Position numbers and translations under genes: made by a program. Of a stretch of 13,822 bases of DNA, positions 6,292 through 13,655 are shown piece by piece. Source of the stretch: AM-2324 sp042091035 (GTDB lineage: Bacteria > Bacteroidota > Bacteroidia > Chitinophagales > Saprospiraceae). Under the pieces are notes generated by a model that searched no databases, was not told where the DNA came from, and saw nothing but the letters and a program-made list of their open reading frames with translations. The number at the start of each line of letters is the position of its first letter. Within the stretch, counting starts at the first letter, position 1. The stretch covers positions 1-13,822 of the forward strand of contig JBELIG010000071.1 in assembly GCA_042091035.1 (NCBI GenBank). The letters are read 5' to 3'.

Positions 6292-7218
6292 ATGAAGCGC
6301 TTAGAGGATCTTAGAATATTTTATAATCATACGATATATCCGGAATTAAAAAGGATGGAAAAAAAGCGCAATAGGCTTATCCTCCTTATTGGAATTTCCA
6401 CCGCACTTTGTATTATAATATTCATAATAGCTCAATTACTTCACATCTTCTCTTTATCATTGCTTGTCGTACTGATAGAGATTTTCTATGTACTATTCCT
6501 CATCAGCAGAATCCGAACTTATGTTCAGACCTTCAAGCCAAGAATAATGAATCTCATTCTTGACTTTATCGACGATAGCATTAACTATGGGACATTGACT
6601 TACGATGCAAATAATGGTCTAGACAAAAAAACCTTCCTCTCAAGCAAAATCTTTTTCCCTCGATCAATTAATTACGAATCAGAGGATTACATCAAAGGAC
6701 AAATAGGTAGTATTTCATTTGAGCTTTCAGAAACAAGAGTAACAGAATTCTCTAGAGTAAAAAACACGCAAGAATGGGTTTTTGACGGAGTCTTTATGAA
6801 AGCAAAACTACAGTTACCTGTAAAAGGATCTCTTATCATCATCCCTAAAACCGAAAAGCCATATCTAAGCAAAACAATTAAACACTGGATGGGCTCAGGC
6901 CATGTTAAAGTTTATGACCTAATCCGCAATAAAACTTTTAGAAAATTATTTGAAACTTTTGCCAACAAAAAATCTAACCCCATGCAGTTCCTTACAGAAG
7001 GTCTGCAAAATTCAATCATCAAATACACCGAGGAGCACGATAAGAAGTTCTACCTGTCTTATAGCAATGGTATAATATATATGGCTGTATCAGAAGAAAA
7101 AGATATCCTTGAACCAAACCTGTTTAAATCAAACCTCAAATTTAGCCTTATCAAAGAATTCTACGAAGACGTTTATATACTATTGCAAATACTTGAAGAT
7201 TTAGACCTTCACCATTAA
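6292..7218 (+). CDS. DUF3137 family membrane protein
   Basis: A 308-residue protein of the DUF3137 family, whose biochemical function is unknown. It opens with a charged, probably cytoplasmic helix (RLEDLRIFYNHTIYPELKR). Two membrane helices follow, at about residues 29-48 and 52-73, with only a short turn between them. The long soluble C-terminal part carries the family pattern: FIDDSINYG, then a FPRSINYESEDYIKG segment, then FDGVFMKAKL leading into LIIIPK, and near the end FYLSYSNGIIYMAV. I start it at the ATG at 6292 (MKRLEDL). The open frame reaches a TTG at 6253, but the extra 13 residues are poorly credible. It is the first gene of a three-gene operon; the TraB/GumN gene begins 8 nt after its stop. 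No good promoter is visible in front apart from a weak candidate at 6075-6107. Confidence 0.85.
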   Translation: MKRLEDLRIFYNHTIYPELKRMEKKRNRLILLIGISTALCIIIFIIAQLLHIFSLSLLVVLIEIFYVLFLISRIRTYVQTFKPRIMNLILDFIDDSINYGTLTYDANNGLDKKTFLSSKIFFPRSINYESEDYIKGQIGSISFELSETRVTEFSRVKNTQEWVFDGVFMKAKLQLPVKGSLIIIPKTEKPYLSKTIKHWMGSGHVKVYDLIRNKTFRKLFETFANKKSNPMQFLTEGLQNSIIKYTEEHDKKFYLSYSNGIIYMAVSEEKDILEPNLFKSNLKFSLIKEFYEDVYILLQILEDLDLHH

Positions 7219-7226
7219 TATAACCT

Positions 7227-8102
7227 ATGAGACTGCACTACGTACTGTTCTTTCTATTTATTTCAAATGTCCAATTTGGACAAACAAACTCGCTCCTTTG
7301 GGAAATAAAACACCCGCAGACAGATCAGCTATCTTATGTTTTTGGCACGATTCACCTTATTCCAGAATCCCACTTCTCCATTTCAGATAGCCTAAACCAT
7401 TGCTTAAATATTGTTGATGAAATATATTTCGAAATCAACCTTGAGGAGCTAAATGACATCAGCACATGGTCTAGCTTTATCAACAAACTATTCATGCCTA
7501 AGGGAGTGCTTTTATCTCAACTCACTTCTCCAAAAGACTTCAACCTTATTGCTGAAAAAATGAAGGAAGCAAACATTCCTCTTTACATGTTTAATAGGAT
7601 AAAACCAATGTTCTTGTCCATACTTCTTGAAACATCAAATCTGGATGTGAGCGAAAATGATTCCACACAAACTATGGCCTCTTATGAATTTGAGCTTAGT
7701 CGCATAGCAAAAAAAAATGGCACAAAGATTAATGGTCTAGAGACCATTGATTTTCAGGTCAGCCTATTTGATAGTATCTCTCTAGAAGAGCAAGCCCAAC
7801 TTCTAGTATCGAGTTTGTCCGATAAAAAGCAAGAATCATTAAACATCGATCTTTACGAGATTTATTCCAACCAAGACCTTGGAAAACTTGCAGAACTTTT
7901 ATTTTCAGATTCTACCCACCAAAACTACAACCATTTATTGCTAGACAAAAGAAATAAAAAATGGATTGAACAAATACTAAGCAATAGCAGAAAAAAAAGC
8001 TGCGTATATGCTGTAGGAGCTGGTCACCTTCCTGGAGAAAATGGTATATTGAATCTGCTAGTACAAAATGGATTCATCATAAGACCTATGGAAAATTTTT
8101 AA
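7227..8102 (+). CDS. TraB/GumN family protein, exported
   Basis: A protein of 291 residues with an N-terminal signal sequence (MRLHYVLFFLFISNVQFGQ, cleavage near residue 19), so probably periplasmic or outer-membrane associated. The mature N-terminus has the TraB/GumN signature: LLWEIKHP followed by SYVFGTIHLIP, with GTIH at 40-43. The matching C-terminal motif AVGAGHLPGENGILNLL has GAGH at 264-267. These two GxxH motifs are shared with TIKI-type proteins, which are proposed metalloproteases, and a conserved ETIDFQ motif is also present. The conserved acidic and histidine residues are intact, so a metal-dependent hydrolase is possible, but no substrate can be inferred. It lies 8 nt after the DUF3137 gene and 2 nt before the carbonic-anhydrase-like gene, so the three form one operon. 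Confidence 0.92.
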   Translation: MRLHYVLFFLFISNVQFGQTNSLLWEIKHPQTDQLSYVFGTIHLIPESHFSISDSLNHCLNIVDEIYFEINLEELNDISTWSSFINKLFMPKGVLLSQLTSPKDFNLIAEKMKEANIPLYMFNRIKPMFLSILLETSNLDVSENDSTQTMASYEFELSRIAKKNGTKINGLETIDFQVSLFDSISLEEQAQLLVSSLSDKKQESLNIDLYEIYSNQDLGKLAELLFSDSTHQNYNHLLLDKRNKKWIEQILSNSRKKSCVYAVGAGHLPGENGILNLLVQNGFIIRPMENF

Positions 8103-8104
8103 AA

Positions 8105-8623
8105 ATGGCACTAATTAAAAAGGTACGAGGCCTAGAACCTAGAATCGGGAAAAACTGCTTCCTGGCCGAAAATGCAACTATAGTTGGAGATGTAGAAATT
8201 GGGAATAACTGCAGCATCTGGTTCCAGGCAGTTTTAAGAGGTGATGTAAATAGCATAAGGATAGGAAACGGTGTGAACATTCAAGACGGTGCGGTAGTGC
8301 ATTGCACCTATGAACAAAGTAAAACCATCATAGGAGACCGAGTATCTGTAGGCCATAAAGCCATTATCCATGGTTGCGAAATCAAAGAAGATGTGCTGGT
8401 AGGCATGGGCGCCATTATAATGGACCATGTCATTGTAGAATCCAATGTTTTGATCGCCGCAGGAGCTGTTGTTCTAGAAAATAGCCATCTAGAATCTGGA
8501 CATATTTACGCAGGAGTACCTGCAAAAAAGATAAAAAAGATTTCTGAAGATCGATTCAACAATACCATCAAACGGATATCTGACAACTACTCCATGTATG
8601 CATCTTGGTTTAAAGAAGACTAG
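8105..8623 (+). CDS. Gamma-carbonic-anhydrase-like hexapeptide-repeat protein (YrdA/PaaY type)
   Basis: A left-handed beta-helix protein of 172 residues, expected to form a cytosolic trimer. Hexapeptide repeats run from about residue 14 to 140 (for example TIVGDVEIGNNCSIW, SIRIGNGVNIQDGAVVH, VSVGHKAIIHGC). The three metal-binding histidines of the gamma-class family are present: H66, H84 and H89. R45, D47 and Q60 match the conserved Arg, Asp and Gln near the active site of the archaeal enzyme Cam. The acidic loop with the Cam proton-shuttle Glu is absent, as in most YrdA-like members, so carbonic anhydrase activity is uncertain. The ATG lies 2 nt after the TraB/GumN stop. Its last 14 nt overlap the 3' end of the convergent HD-domain gene, and no terminator is visible there. 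Confidence 0.93.
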   Translation: MALIKKVRGLEPRIGKNCFLAENATIVGDVEIGNNCSIWFQAVLRGDVNSIRIGNGVNIQDGAVVHCTYEQSKTIIGDRVSVGHKAIIHGCEIKEDVLVGMGAIIMDHVIVESNVLIAAGAVVLENSHLESGHIYAGVPAKKIKKISEDRFNNTIKRISDNYSMYASWFKED

Positions 8624-9842
8624 ACTCTAAAAACTTTGGATAAACGATGTAATGTTTTTCAACCTTACCTGGCAGGAAATTAAAGTGAAAACATTCAGAC
8701 ATAGGTTTCACTTCACCATTTTTAAATAGGATCTGTATTTCATTTTTAGATCTAATATAGGTTGAGTTTGCCTCCACACCTGTAGTAACCAAATAAGAAA
8801 CTTCCTCCGCTGTAAAACCAAGTTCATCTTTAGCTTTTTGATGCCACTTATTAAACTCTTCAGCAGACACAGGTTCATCCGAAAAATTAAGCCTAAAAAT
8901 ATTTCTGTTAATCAAACTAGTTGACAAAAAAGACAAAATGCGATCATCACAATCCGTAAACACTTTCAAAGCCATCAAAATATCGTAATCATCCACTGAA
9001 GCAAACGCCTTCAAGTTGGCACGTCTATTCTTTTTAAATGAATCCGCATTTAATGGTTCTTTAAGAAGCTGCAATAAAGCGGGACTTATTGGCGGTTTCC
9101 AGCCAGACTCACATAACTTCTTAGCACGTTCAAAAATCTTAATCAACATAACTTCAGCAGCCATTACTGTCTTATGCAGGTAAACCTGCCAGTACATAAT
9201 CCTTCTTGCGATCAAAAATTTTTCAATAGAATATAAACCTTTCTCCTCGACAACCAACTCGCCATCAACAACGTTTAACATCTTTATGATCCTATCATAG
9301 CCAATCACTCCTTCGGATACTCCTGTGAAGAAACTATCCCTATTCAAGTAATCCAACCGATCCATATCCAACTGAGAAGAAATCAACTGATGCAGAAATT
9401 TACGAGGATAATCCCCTTTAAAAATTTCAATAGCCAGATTGAGGCTACCTTCAAATTCAACATTTAGGGCATCCATAAAATGGAGAGAAAGCTCCTCATG
9501 ATGAATGTTTAAAAGTGTATTCTCTAAGGTATGGGAAAATGGACCGTGACCAATATCATGCAAAAGTATTGCTATCGATACTGCCGTAGCCTCCTCATCA
9601 CTTATTTCAACACCCTTTGCCTTCAAAACCTCTATGGCTTGTATCATCAAATGCAAGGCACCAATTGCATGATTAAATCTAGTGTGTAATGCACCAGGGT
9701 AGACATAATAGGTTAATGAAAGCTGTTTTATACGTCTGAGTCGCTGAAAGAAGGGGTGTTCCACTAAGGAAAAGACCTGATTGTATGGGATACCCACAAA
9801 TCCATAAACTGGGTCATTCAGAATCTTCATATTGTGCATCAT
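8610..9842 (-). CDS. HD-domain phosphohydrolase (COG1078/SAMHD1-like)
   Basis: A metal-dependent phosphohydrolase of 410 residues, related to dNTP triphosphohydrolases of the SAMHD1 type; the substrate is not known for this branch. The N-terminus NDPVYGFVGI, then HPFFQRLRRIKQLSLTYYVYPGALHTRFNHAIG, is typical. The metal site is complete: H58, H95-D96 in LLHDIGHGPFSH, and D161 in LDMDRLDYLNRDS. H99 and H104 are also conserved. The C-terminal half is mostly helical. The start is uncertain between Met1 (9842), Met2 and Met5 (9830); all lie after the -7 box at 9863-9870. It is convergent with the carbonic-anhydrase-like gene (14-nt overlap) and divergent from porX. In many Bacteroidota a similar gene stands next to the lpx genes, which is not the case here. 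Confidence 0.92.
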   Translation of the reverse strand: MMHNMKILNDPVYGFVGIPYNQVFSLVEHPFFQRLRRIKQLSLTYYVYPGALHTRFNHAIGALHLMIQAIEVLKAKGVEISDEEATAVSIAILLHDIGHGPFSHTLENTLLNIHHEELSLHFMDALNVEFEGSLNLAIEIFKGDYPRKFLHQLISSQLDMDRLDYLNRDSFFTGVSEGVIGYDRIIKMLNVVDGELVVEEKGLYSIEKFLIARRIMYWQVYLHKTVMAAEVMLIKIFERAKKLCESGWKPPISPALLQLLKEPLNADSFKKNRRANLKAFASVDDYDILMALKVFTDCDDRILSFLSTSLINRNIFRLNFSDEPVSAEEFNKWHQKAKDELGFTAEEVSYLVTTGVEANSTYIRSKNEIQILFKNGEVKPMSECFHFNFLPGKVEKHYIVYPKFLESSLL

Positions 9843-9862
9843 GGCAGGGCTGATTTGTGCTG

Positions 9863-9870
9863 CAAAAATA
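9863..9870 (-). promoter_or_regulatory. -7 promoter box of the HD-domain gene (TATTTTTG)
   Basis: Exact TAnnTTTG match on the coding strand, ending 20 nt before the ATG at 9842, which predicts a leader of about 15 nt. A TTTG lies only 14 nt upstream, too close to serve as a normal -33 element. The rest of the 235-nt divergent region before porX shows no clear plus-strand -7 box. The best plus-strand candidate is TTG at 9966, 20 nt, then TACTTTAT at 9989, which is weak. Confidence 0.5.
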
Positions 9871-10077
9871 GGTATTTTTTATTGCAAAATCTTTTTTTCG
9901 CCTCAAATACAATTGGCAGACAAATAAATATGTCCATCGAACAAATAATATTCACAGTTAACTCGTTGAGTTTATGTTATAGAGAAAATACTTTATCGAT
10001 TGATTCCTTTCTCCTTGGTTCAATTATGTGTAAATTCCCATAATTCTTAACAACCCATAAAATTCACAATATAGTTC

Positions 10078-11631
10078 ATGGAAAAAATCAATATCCTTTG
10101 GGCAGATGACGAAATAGATAGGTTAAAACCTCATCTGAAATTTCTAGAAGCAAAAAACTATCAAGTTATAACTGTAACCAATGGACATGATGCCATTGAC
10201 GAAATAAGAGAAAACAATAATATTGATATCATTTTTCTAGATGAAAGCATGCCAGGCCTTACAGGTCTAGAAACATTGGCAACCATCAAGCAGGAGTATC
10301 CTAACATACCCGTAGTCATGATCACTAAAAATGAAGCGGAGAATGTCATGGAGGAGGCCATAGGCTCTCAAATATCTGATTACCTGATCAAACCGGTCAA
10401 TCCAAATCAGATACTTCTTACCCTCAAAAAGATTATTGATAAAAAACTTTTGGTCAAGGATAAGGTAAACTCCGACTATCAACAGGAGTTCCGAAATCTA
10501 ATGATGGAGATACAAGGTGGACTTAACTATGAAGAATGGGTTGATGTTTATCGTAAATTAATCAATTGGGAGCTAAAACTTGATGAACTAGGTGGCGAAC
10601 AGATGGGTGAAATTCTTTCTATGCAGAAAGAACAGGCAAACAATGAGTTCTCAAAATTCATCACCAAGAACTACTTGGACTGGATTGAGAGCGAAGAAGG
10701 CCCCATTATGTCAGATAAACTGATGCGCACCAAAGTGTTCCCACACATCAATAAGGATATACCAACCTTCTTCTTGCTACTGGACAATCTAAGATATGAT
10801 CAATGGGAAACGATTAAGCCTATATTAAGTGAGGACTTTAAATTAGAATCTGAAGATTACTTCTACAGTATTCTTCCTACTTCAACACAATACTCTAGAA
10901 ATGCCATTTTTGCGGGGATGATGCCTAGCGACATAGAAAAACACTATAAGGAATATTGGGTTTATGACAACCAAAAGGAGGGCAAGAACAACTATGAAAA
11001 ACAGTTGCTAGAGCTTCAAATGAAACGAACCTTTAGAGAGGAAATGAAGACCGACTACATAAAGGTTACCAATGTTGGTGTTGCCAAAGAACTCAATGAC
11101 AACATAAAAAATTATCTCAAAAATGACCTGACCGTTATCGTTTATAATTTCATTGATTTCTTGTCACATGCAAGAACGGAGATGGAAGTACTAAAAGAAC
11201 TTGCATCCGATGAAAAAGCATATCGCTCGATCACAAAGTCATGGTTTGAAAATTCTTCTTTATGGGCAGCAATAAAAAAATTGGAAGGCAAAGAATTCCA
11301 GTTAATCATAGGTACAGATCACGGTACGATTCGAGTTGCTCAGCCATCAAAAGTAGTTGGAGACCGAGATACAACAACGAATTTAAGATATAAAGAAGGC
11401 CGAAATCTTCAATATGATTCCAAAGATGTATTAGAGATCAAAAAACCTGCAAAAGCTGGACTTCCAGCACCCAATGTATCCTCAAAATACATTTTTGCTA
11501 AAGAAAATAAATTCTTCCTCTATCCAAACAATTACAACCACTTTAAGAAACATTATCAAGATACGTTTCAGCATGGTGGAATCTCTCTAGAAGAAGTAAT
11601 CTGTCCGATTATAGTACTGCGATCAAAATAA
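10078..11631 (+). CDS. porX: PorX: response regulator with C-terminal PglZ domain, regulator of type IX secretion
   Basis: A 517-residue two-component response regulator. In Porphyromonas and Flavobacterium, PorX acts with a sensor kinase (PorY) to control T9SS genes and function. The receiver domain (about 1-120) has the acidic pair D10/D11, phospho-acceptor D55 in IIFLDESMPG, T83 and K105, all intact. A helical linker (about 125-215) leads to a PglZ domain of the alkaline phosphatase superfamily (about 225-517). Expected zinc ligands are all visible: D236 (LLLDNLRYDQW), nucleophile T270 (LPTSTQYSRN), D360 and H364 (NFIDFLSHAR), D414-H415 (GTDHG) and H499 (FQHGG). Known PorX proteins are reported to cleave oligonucleotides with this domain, so this one is probably an active phosphodiesterase. 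It lacks a DNA-binding domain. It is monocistronic, ending in a strong terminator. No porY, sigP or porKLMN genes lie in the window. Confidence 0.97.
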   Translation: MEKINILWADDEIDRLKPHLKFLEAKNYQVITVTNGHDAIDEIRENNNIDIIFLDESMPGLTGLETLATIKQEYPNIPVVMITKNEAENVMEEAIGSQISDYLIKPVNPNQILLTLKKIIDKKLLVKDKVNSDYQQEFRNLMMEIQGGLNYEEWVDVYRKLINWELKLDELGGEQMGEILSMQKEQANNEFSKFITKNYLDWIESEEGPIMSDKLMRTKVFPHINKDIPTFFLLLDNLRYDQWETIKPILSEDFKLESEDYFYSILPTSTQYSRNAIFAGMMPSDIEKHYKEYWVYDNQKEGKNNYEKQLLELQMKRTFREEMKTDYIKVTNVGVAKELNDNIKNYLKNDLTVIVYNFIDFLSHARTEMEVLKELASDEKAYRSITKSWFENSSLWAAIKKLEGKEFQLIIGTDHGTIRVAQPSKVVGDRDTTTNLRYKEGRNLQYDSKDVLEIKKPAKAGLPAPNVSSKYIFAKENKFFLYPNNYNHFKKHYQDTFQHGGISLEEVICPIIVLRSK

Positions 11632-11667
11632 AAAAAAAGCCTTCCGAAATTCGGAAGGCTTTTTTTT
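11630..11667. terminator. Bidirectional rho-independent terminator between porX and frr
   Basis: A perfect GC-rich stem of 8-10 bp, GCCTTCCGAA and TTCGGAAGGC (11639-11659), is flanked by nine A on the left (11630-11638) and eight T on the right (11660-11667), so it works on both strands. It overlaps the last bases of the porX stop codon (11629-11631) and of the frr stop codon (11666-11668), leaving no spare sequence between the convergent genes. Confidence 0.95.
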
Positions 11668-12229
11668 ATACAGTCATTATATCTTTTTCTTTCGATTGAA
11701 TACTATCATCAACGCGCTTTGTGTATGAATTGATCGTATTCTGTATATCTGTTTCTACTTTTTTACCAGCATCTTCAGAGTAGCCATTTTTAACTGCCGA
11801 CTTCACAGCATCCATAGCCTTTTGCCTAGCAGATCGCATACTTACCTTTGAATCTTCCCCAGAGGCTTTTGCCATCTTAACAAGATCCCTTCTTCGCTCT
11901 TCTGTTAAAGGTGGCAAAACAATACGAACCATCTCACCGTCATTCATAGGGGTAAAACCAAGATTCGCTTCAAATATCGCCTTTTCGATGGGACCTAGCA
12001 TTCCCTTTTCCCAAGGCTGTATAGACAAGGTTTTAGAATCGGATGCAGAGACATTTGCAACCTGGTTCAAAGGAGTCGGACTACCGTAGTAATCTACCAT
12101 CACACCAGTCAACATACTTGGAGAAGCCTTTCCTGTACGAATCTTATTTAACTCTTTATTCAAGTGTTCAAGCTTGGAATCCATACTTTCATTCAGGATA
12201 TCCATAACCATATCGATTTCCTCTTGCAT
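11666..12229 (-). CDS. frr: Ribosome recycling factor
   Basis: Cytosolic translation factor that, with EF-G, splits the ribosome after termination. It has 187 residues, against about 185 for the family. Family motifs are intact: RTGKASPSML (31-40), YYGSPTPLNQVAN (47-59), LPPLTEERRRDLVK (105-118) and the conserved R132 in VSMRSARQKAMD. The long first and last helices form the tRNA-like three-helix bundle. It follows serS by 69 nt on the same strand. No TAnnTTTG box is present in that gap, so it is probably read from the serS promoter. In most bacteria frr follows pyrH; here it follows serS. The gene ends in the terminator shared with porX. I see nothing unusual in the protein. Confidence 0.98.
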   Translation of the reverse strand: MQEEIDMVMDILNESMDSKLEHLNKELNKIRTGKASPSMLTGVMVDYYGSPTPLNQVANVSASDSKTLSIQPWEKGMLGPIEKAIFEANLGFTPMNDGEMVRIVLPPLTEERRRDLVKMAKASGEDSKVSMRSARQKAMDAVKSAVKNGYSEDAGKKVETDIQNTINSYTKRVDDSIQSKEKDIMTV

Positions 12230-12298
12230 GTCTTTTATTATTTAATTAGTTAAAAACTATATCTAAAATTAAATTAAATCTCTAAAAAGCCAAAAGAT

Positions 12299-13579
12299 TT
12301 AAGCAATATGCGTTTTACCACCCATATAAGGTCTCAACACTTCTGGAATCTCAATACCATCTGGACCCTGATTATTTTCCAACAGAGCGGCAACTACTCT
12401 TGCTAATGCTAAAGCAGAACCATTAAGTGTATGAGCAAGGTGTTTAGACTTTCCATCCTTGTACCTTAATTTAAGTCTATTCGACTGATACGTCTCAAAG
12501 TTAGACACTGAGCTGACTTCTAACCATCTTTTTTGTGCTGCAGAATATACCTCAAAATCGTAGGTTATAGCAGCTGTAAATCCTAAATCTCCACCGCACA
12601 ACCTGAGAATTCGATAAGGTAGGCCAAGGTCTTTAAGTAGTAAGGCTACATGGTCAATCATTTCTTCTAGTGCAGCATATGAATTATCCGGATGTTCCAC
12701 TCGAACAATCTCAACCTTATCAAATTGATGCACGCGATTTAAGCCTCGCACATGAGCACCATATGAGCCAGCTTCACGTCTAAAACAAGGTGTATAACCG
12801 CATAACTTATGCGAAAAATTAGCATCAGGAAGAATCTCATTCCTAAATATATTAGTCACAGGCACTTCAGCCGTAGGGATTAAGTATAGATCATCTTTTT
12901 CAGCATAGTACATTTGACCCTCTTTGTCTGGAAGTTGTCCAGTTCCTCTGGCAGAATCCTCATTTACTAAATGCGGAGGAATTACTTCTTCATAACCGGC
13001 CGTATCTGCTCTATCAAGAAAAAAGTTTATCAAAGCACGTTGTAGCTTGGCTCCCTGCCCTCTGTATAAAGGAAATCCTGCTCCAGTTATTTTCACACCA
13101 AGTTCCATGTCAAAAAGATTATAATCTTTTGCCAATTCCCAGTGAGGTTTTGCCTCATCACCTAAGACAGGCAATTCATCCTCCCATGCTTTAAACACCT
13201 CGTTATCCGTTTCACTATGCCCCTTTGGGACCAAAGGATTTGGAATATTTGGAACAGAGAACATTAGGTTCTCAAGTGTTTCCACTACAATCTTAGATTC
13301 CTCTTCATGTGTTTTGACCGCTTCCTTAATATCTGAAACCCTCTGCTTTAAGTCAGCAGCTTCACTCTGCTTGCCAGACTTAAACAGTTGACCAATCTCT
13401 TTTGAATATTTGTTTGACTCTTCTTTTAACCCATCTATCTTGACCTGAAATTCTTTACGCTTATCATCAAGCTCCAAAACCTGATCGATCACTTGGATCT
13501 GTTCATCAGACCAATTACGGACTTTAAGACCTTCCTTTACCCGTTCTACATCCTGCCTGATTACTGATATTTCTACCAT
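12299..13579 (-). CDS. serS: Seryl-tRNA synthetase
   Basis: Class II aminoacyl-tRNA synthetase that charges tRNA-Ser, and also tRNA-Sec where present. It has 426 residues, full length. The N-terminal antiparallel coiled-coil arm (about 27-105) binds the tRNA long variable arm. The catalytic core follows: a motif 1 region near PLYRGQGAKLQRALINF (170-186), serine-binding TAEVP (236-240), motif 2 CFRREAGSYG with the ATP-binding R267 and R268 and E269, and a CGGDLGFTAAITYDFEVY segment. Motif 3 lies in NGSALALARVVAALLE near the C-terminus. The start MVEISVIRQD fits the family N-terminus. A -7 box ends 36 nt upstream, overlapped by an inverted repeat. frr follows 69 nt downstream on the same strand. 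No T-box leader is apparent. Confidence 0.98.
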   Translation of the reverse strand: MVEISVIRQDVERVKEGLKVRNWSDEQIQVIDQVLELDDKRKEFQVKIDGLKEESNKYSKEIGQLFKSGKQSEAADLKQRVSDIKEAVKTHEEESKIVVETLENLMFSVPNIPNPLVPKGHSETDNEVFKAWEDELPVLGDEAKPHWELAKDYNLFDMELGVKITGAGFPLYRGQGAKLQRALINFFLDRADTAGYEEVIPPHLVNEDSARGTGQLPDKEGQMYYAEKDDLYLIPTAEVPVTNIFRNEILPDANFSHKLCGYTPCFRREAGSYGAHVRGLNRVHQFDKVEIVRVEHPDNSYAALEEMIDHVALLLKDLGLPYRILRLCGGDLGFTAAITYDFEVYSAAQKRWLEVSSVSNFETYQSNRLKLRYKDGKSKHLAHTLNGSALALARVVAALLENNQGPDGIEIPEVLRPYMGGKTHIA

Positions 13580-13615
13580 TTTAACTTGTTTTTTCTATGC
13601 GTTAATCTGAAGTAA

Positions 13616-13623
13616 CAAAAATA
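13616..13623 (-). promoter_or_regulatory. -7 promoter box of serS-frr (TATTTTTG)
   Basis: Exact TAnnTTTG match on the coding strand, ending 36 nt before the serS ATG, which predicts a leader of about 32 nt. No TTG-type -33 element is seen; that region is occupied by the inverted repeat at 13623-13655. Confidence 0.5.
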
Positions 13624-13655
13624 AGGGCTTAAATCCTTTCTTGAATTAAGCCTTT
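13623..13655. repeat. Inverted repeat abutting the serS -7 box; possible terminator or operator
   Basis: The arms are GGCTTAA (13626-13632) and TTAAGCC (13646-13652). One G-T and two A-T pairs extend them to a 10-bp stem with a 13-nt loop. Read on the minus strand the hairpin is followed by TTATTTTTG, a short U-rich tract, so it could end a minus-strand transcript entering from the right edge. It also covers the serS promoter spacer and -33 region, so an operator role is possible. Confidence 0.4.

Noticed and set aside
6687..6872. Minus-strand open frame of 61 codons
   Set aside because: It is antisense to the DUF3137 gene with no motif or start context.
8086..8428. Two minus-strand open frames of 64 codons
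   Set aside because: They are antisense to the carbonic-anhydrase-like gene, whose hexapeptide repeats and histidines are clear.
9966..9996. TTG-20-TACTTTAT as the porX promoter
   Set aside because: The -7 half has two mismatches in its last two bases, so it cannot be told from background in this AT-rich gap.
9834..10043. Plus-strand open frame of 69 codons between the HD gene and porX
   Set aside because: It begins inside the HD gene, runs through its promoter box, has a Cys/Asn/Ser-rich composition without structure, and ends 34 nt before porX.
10161..10482. Two minus-strand open frames of 66 and 71 codons
   Set aside because: They are antisense to the porX receiver domain, which is fully conserved.
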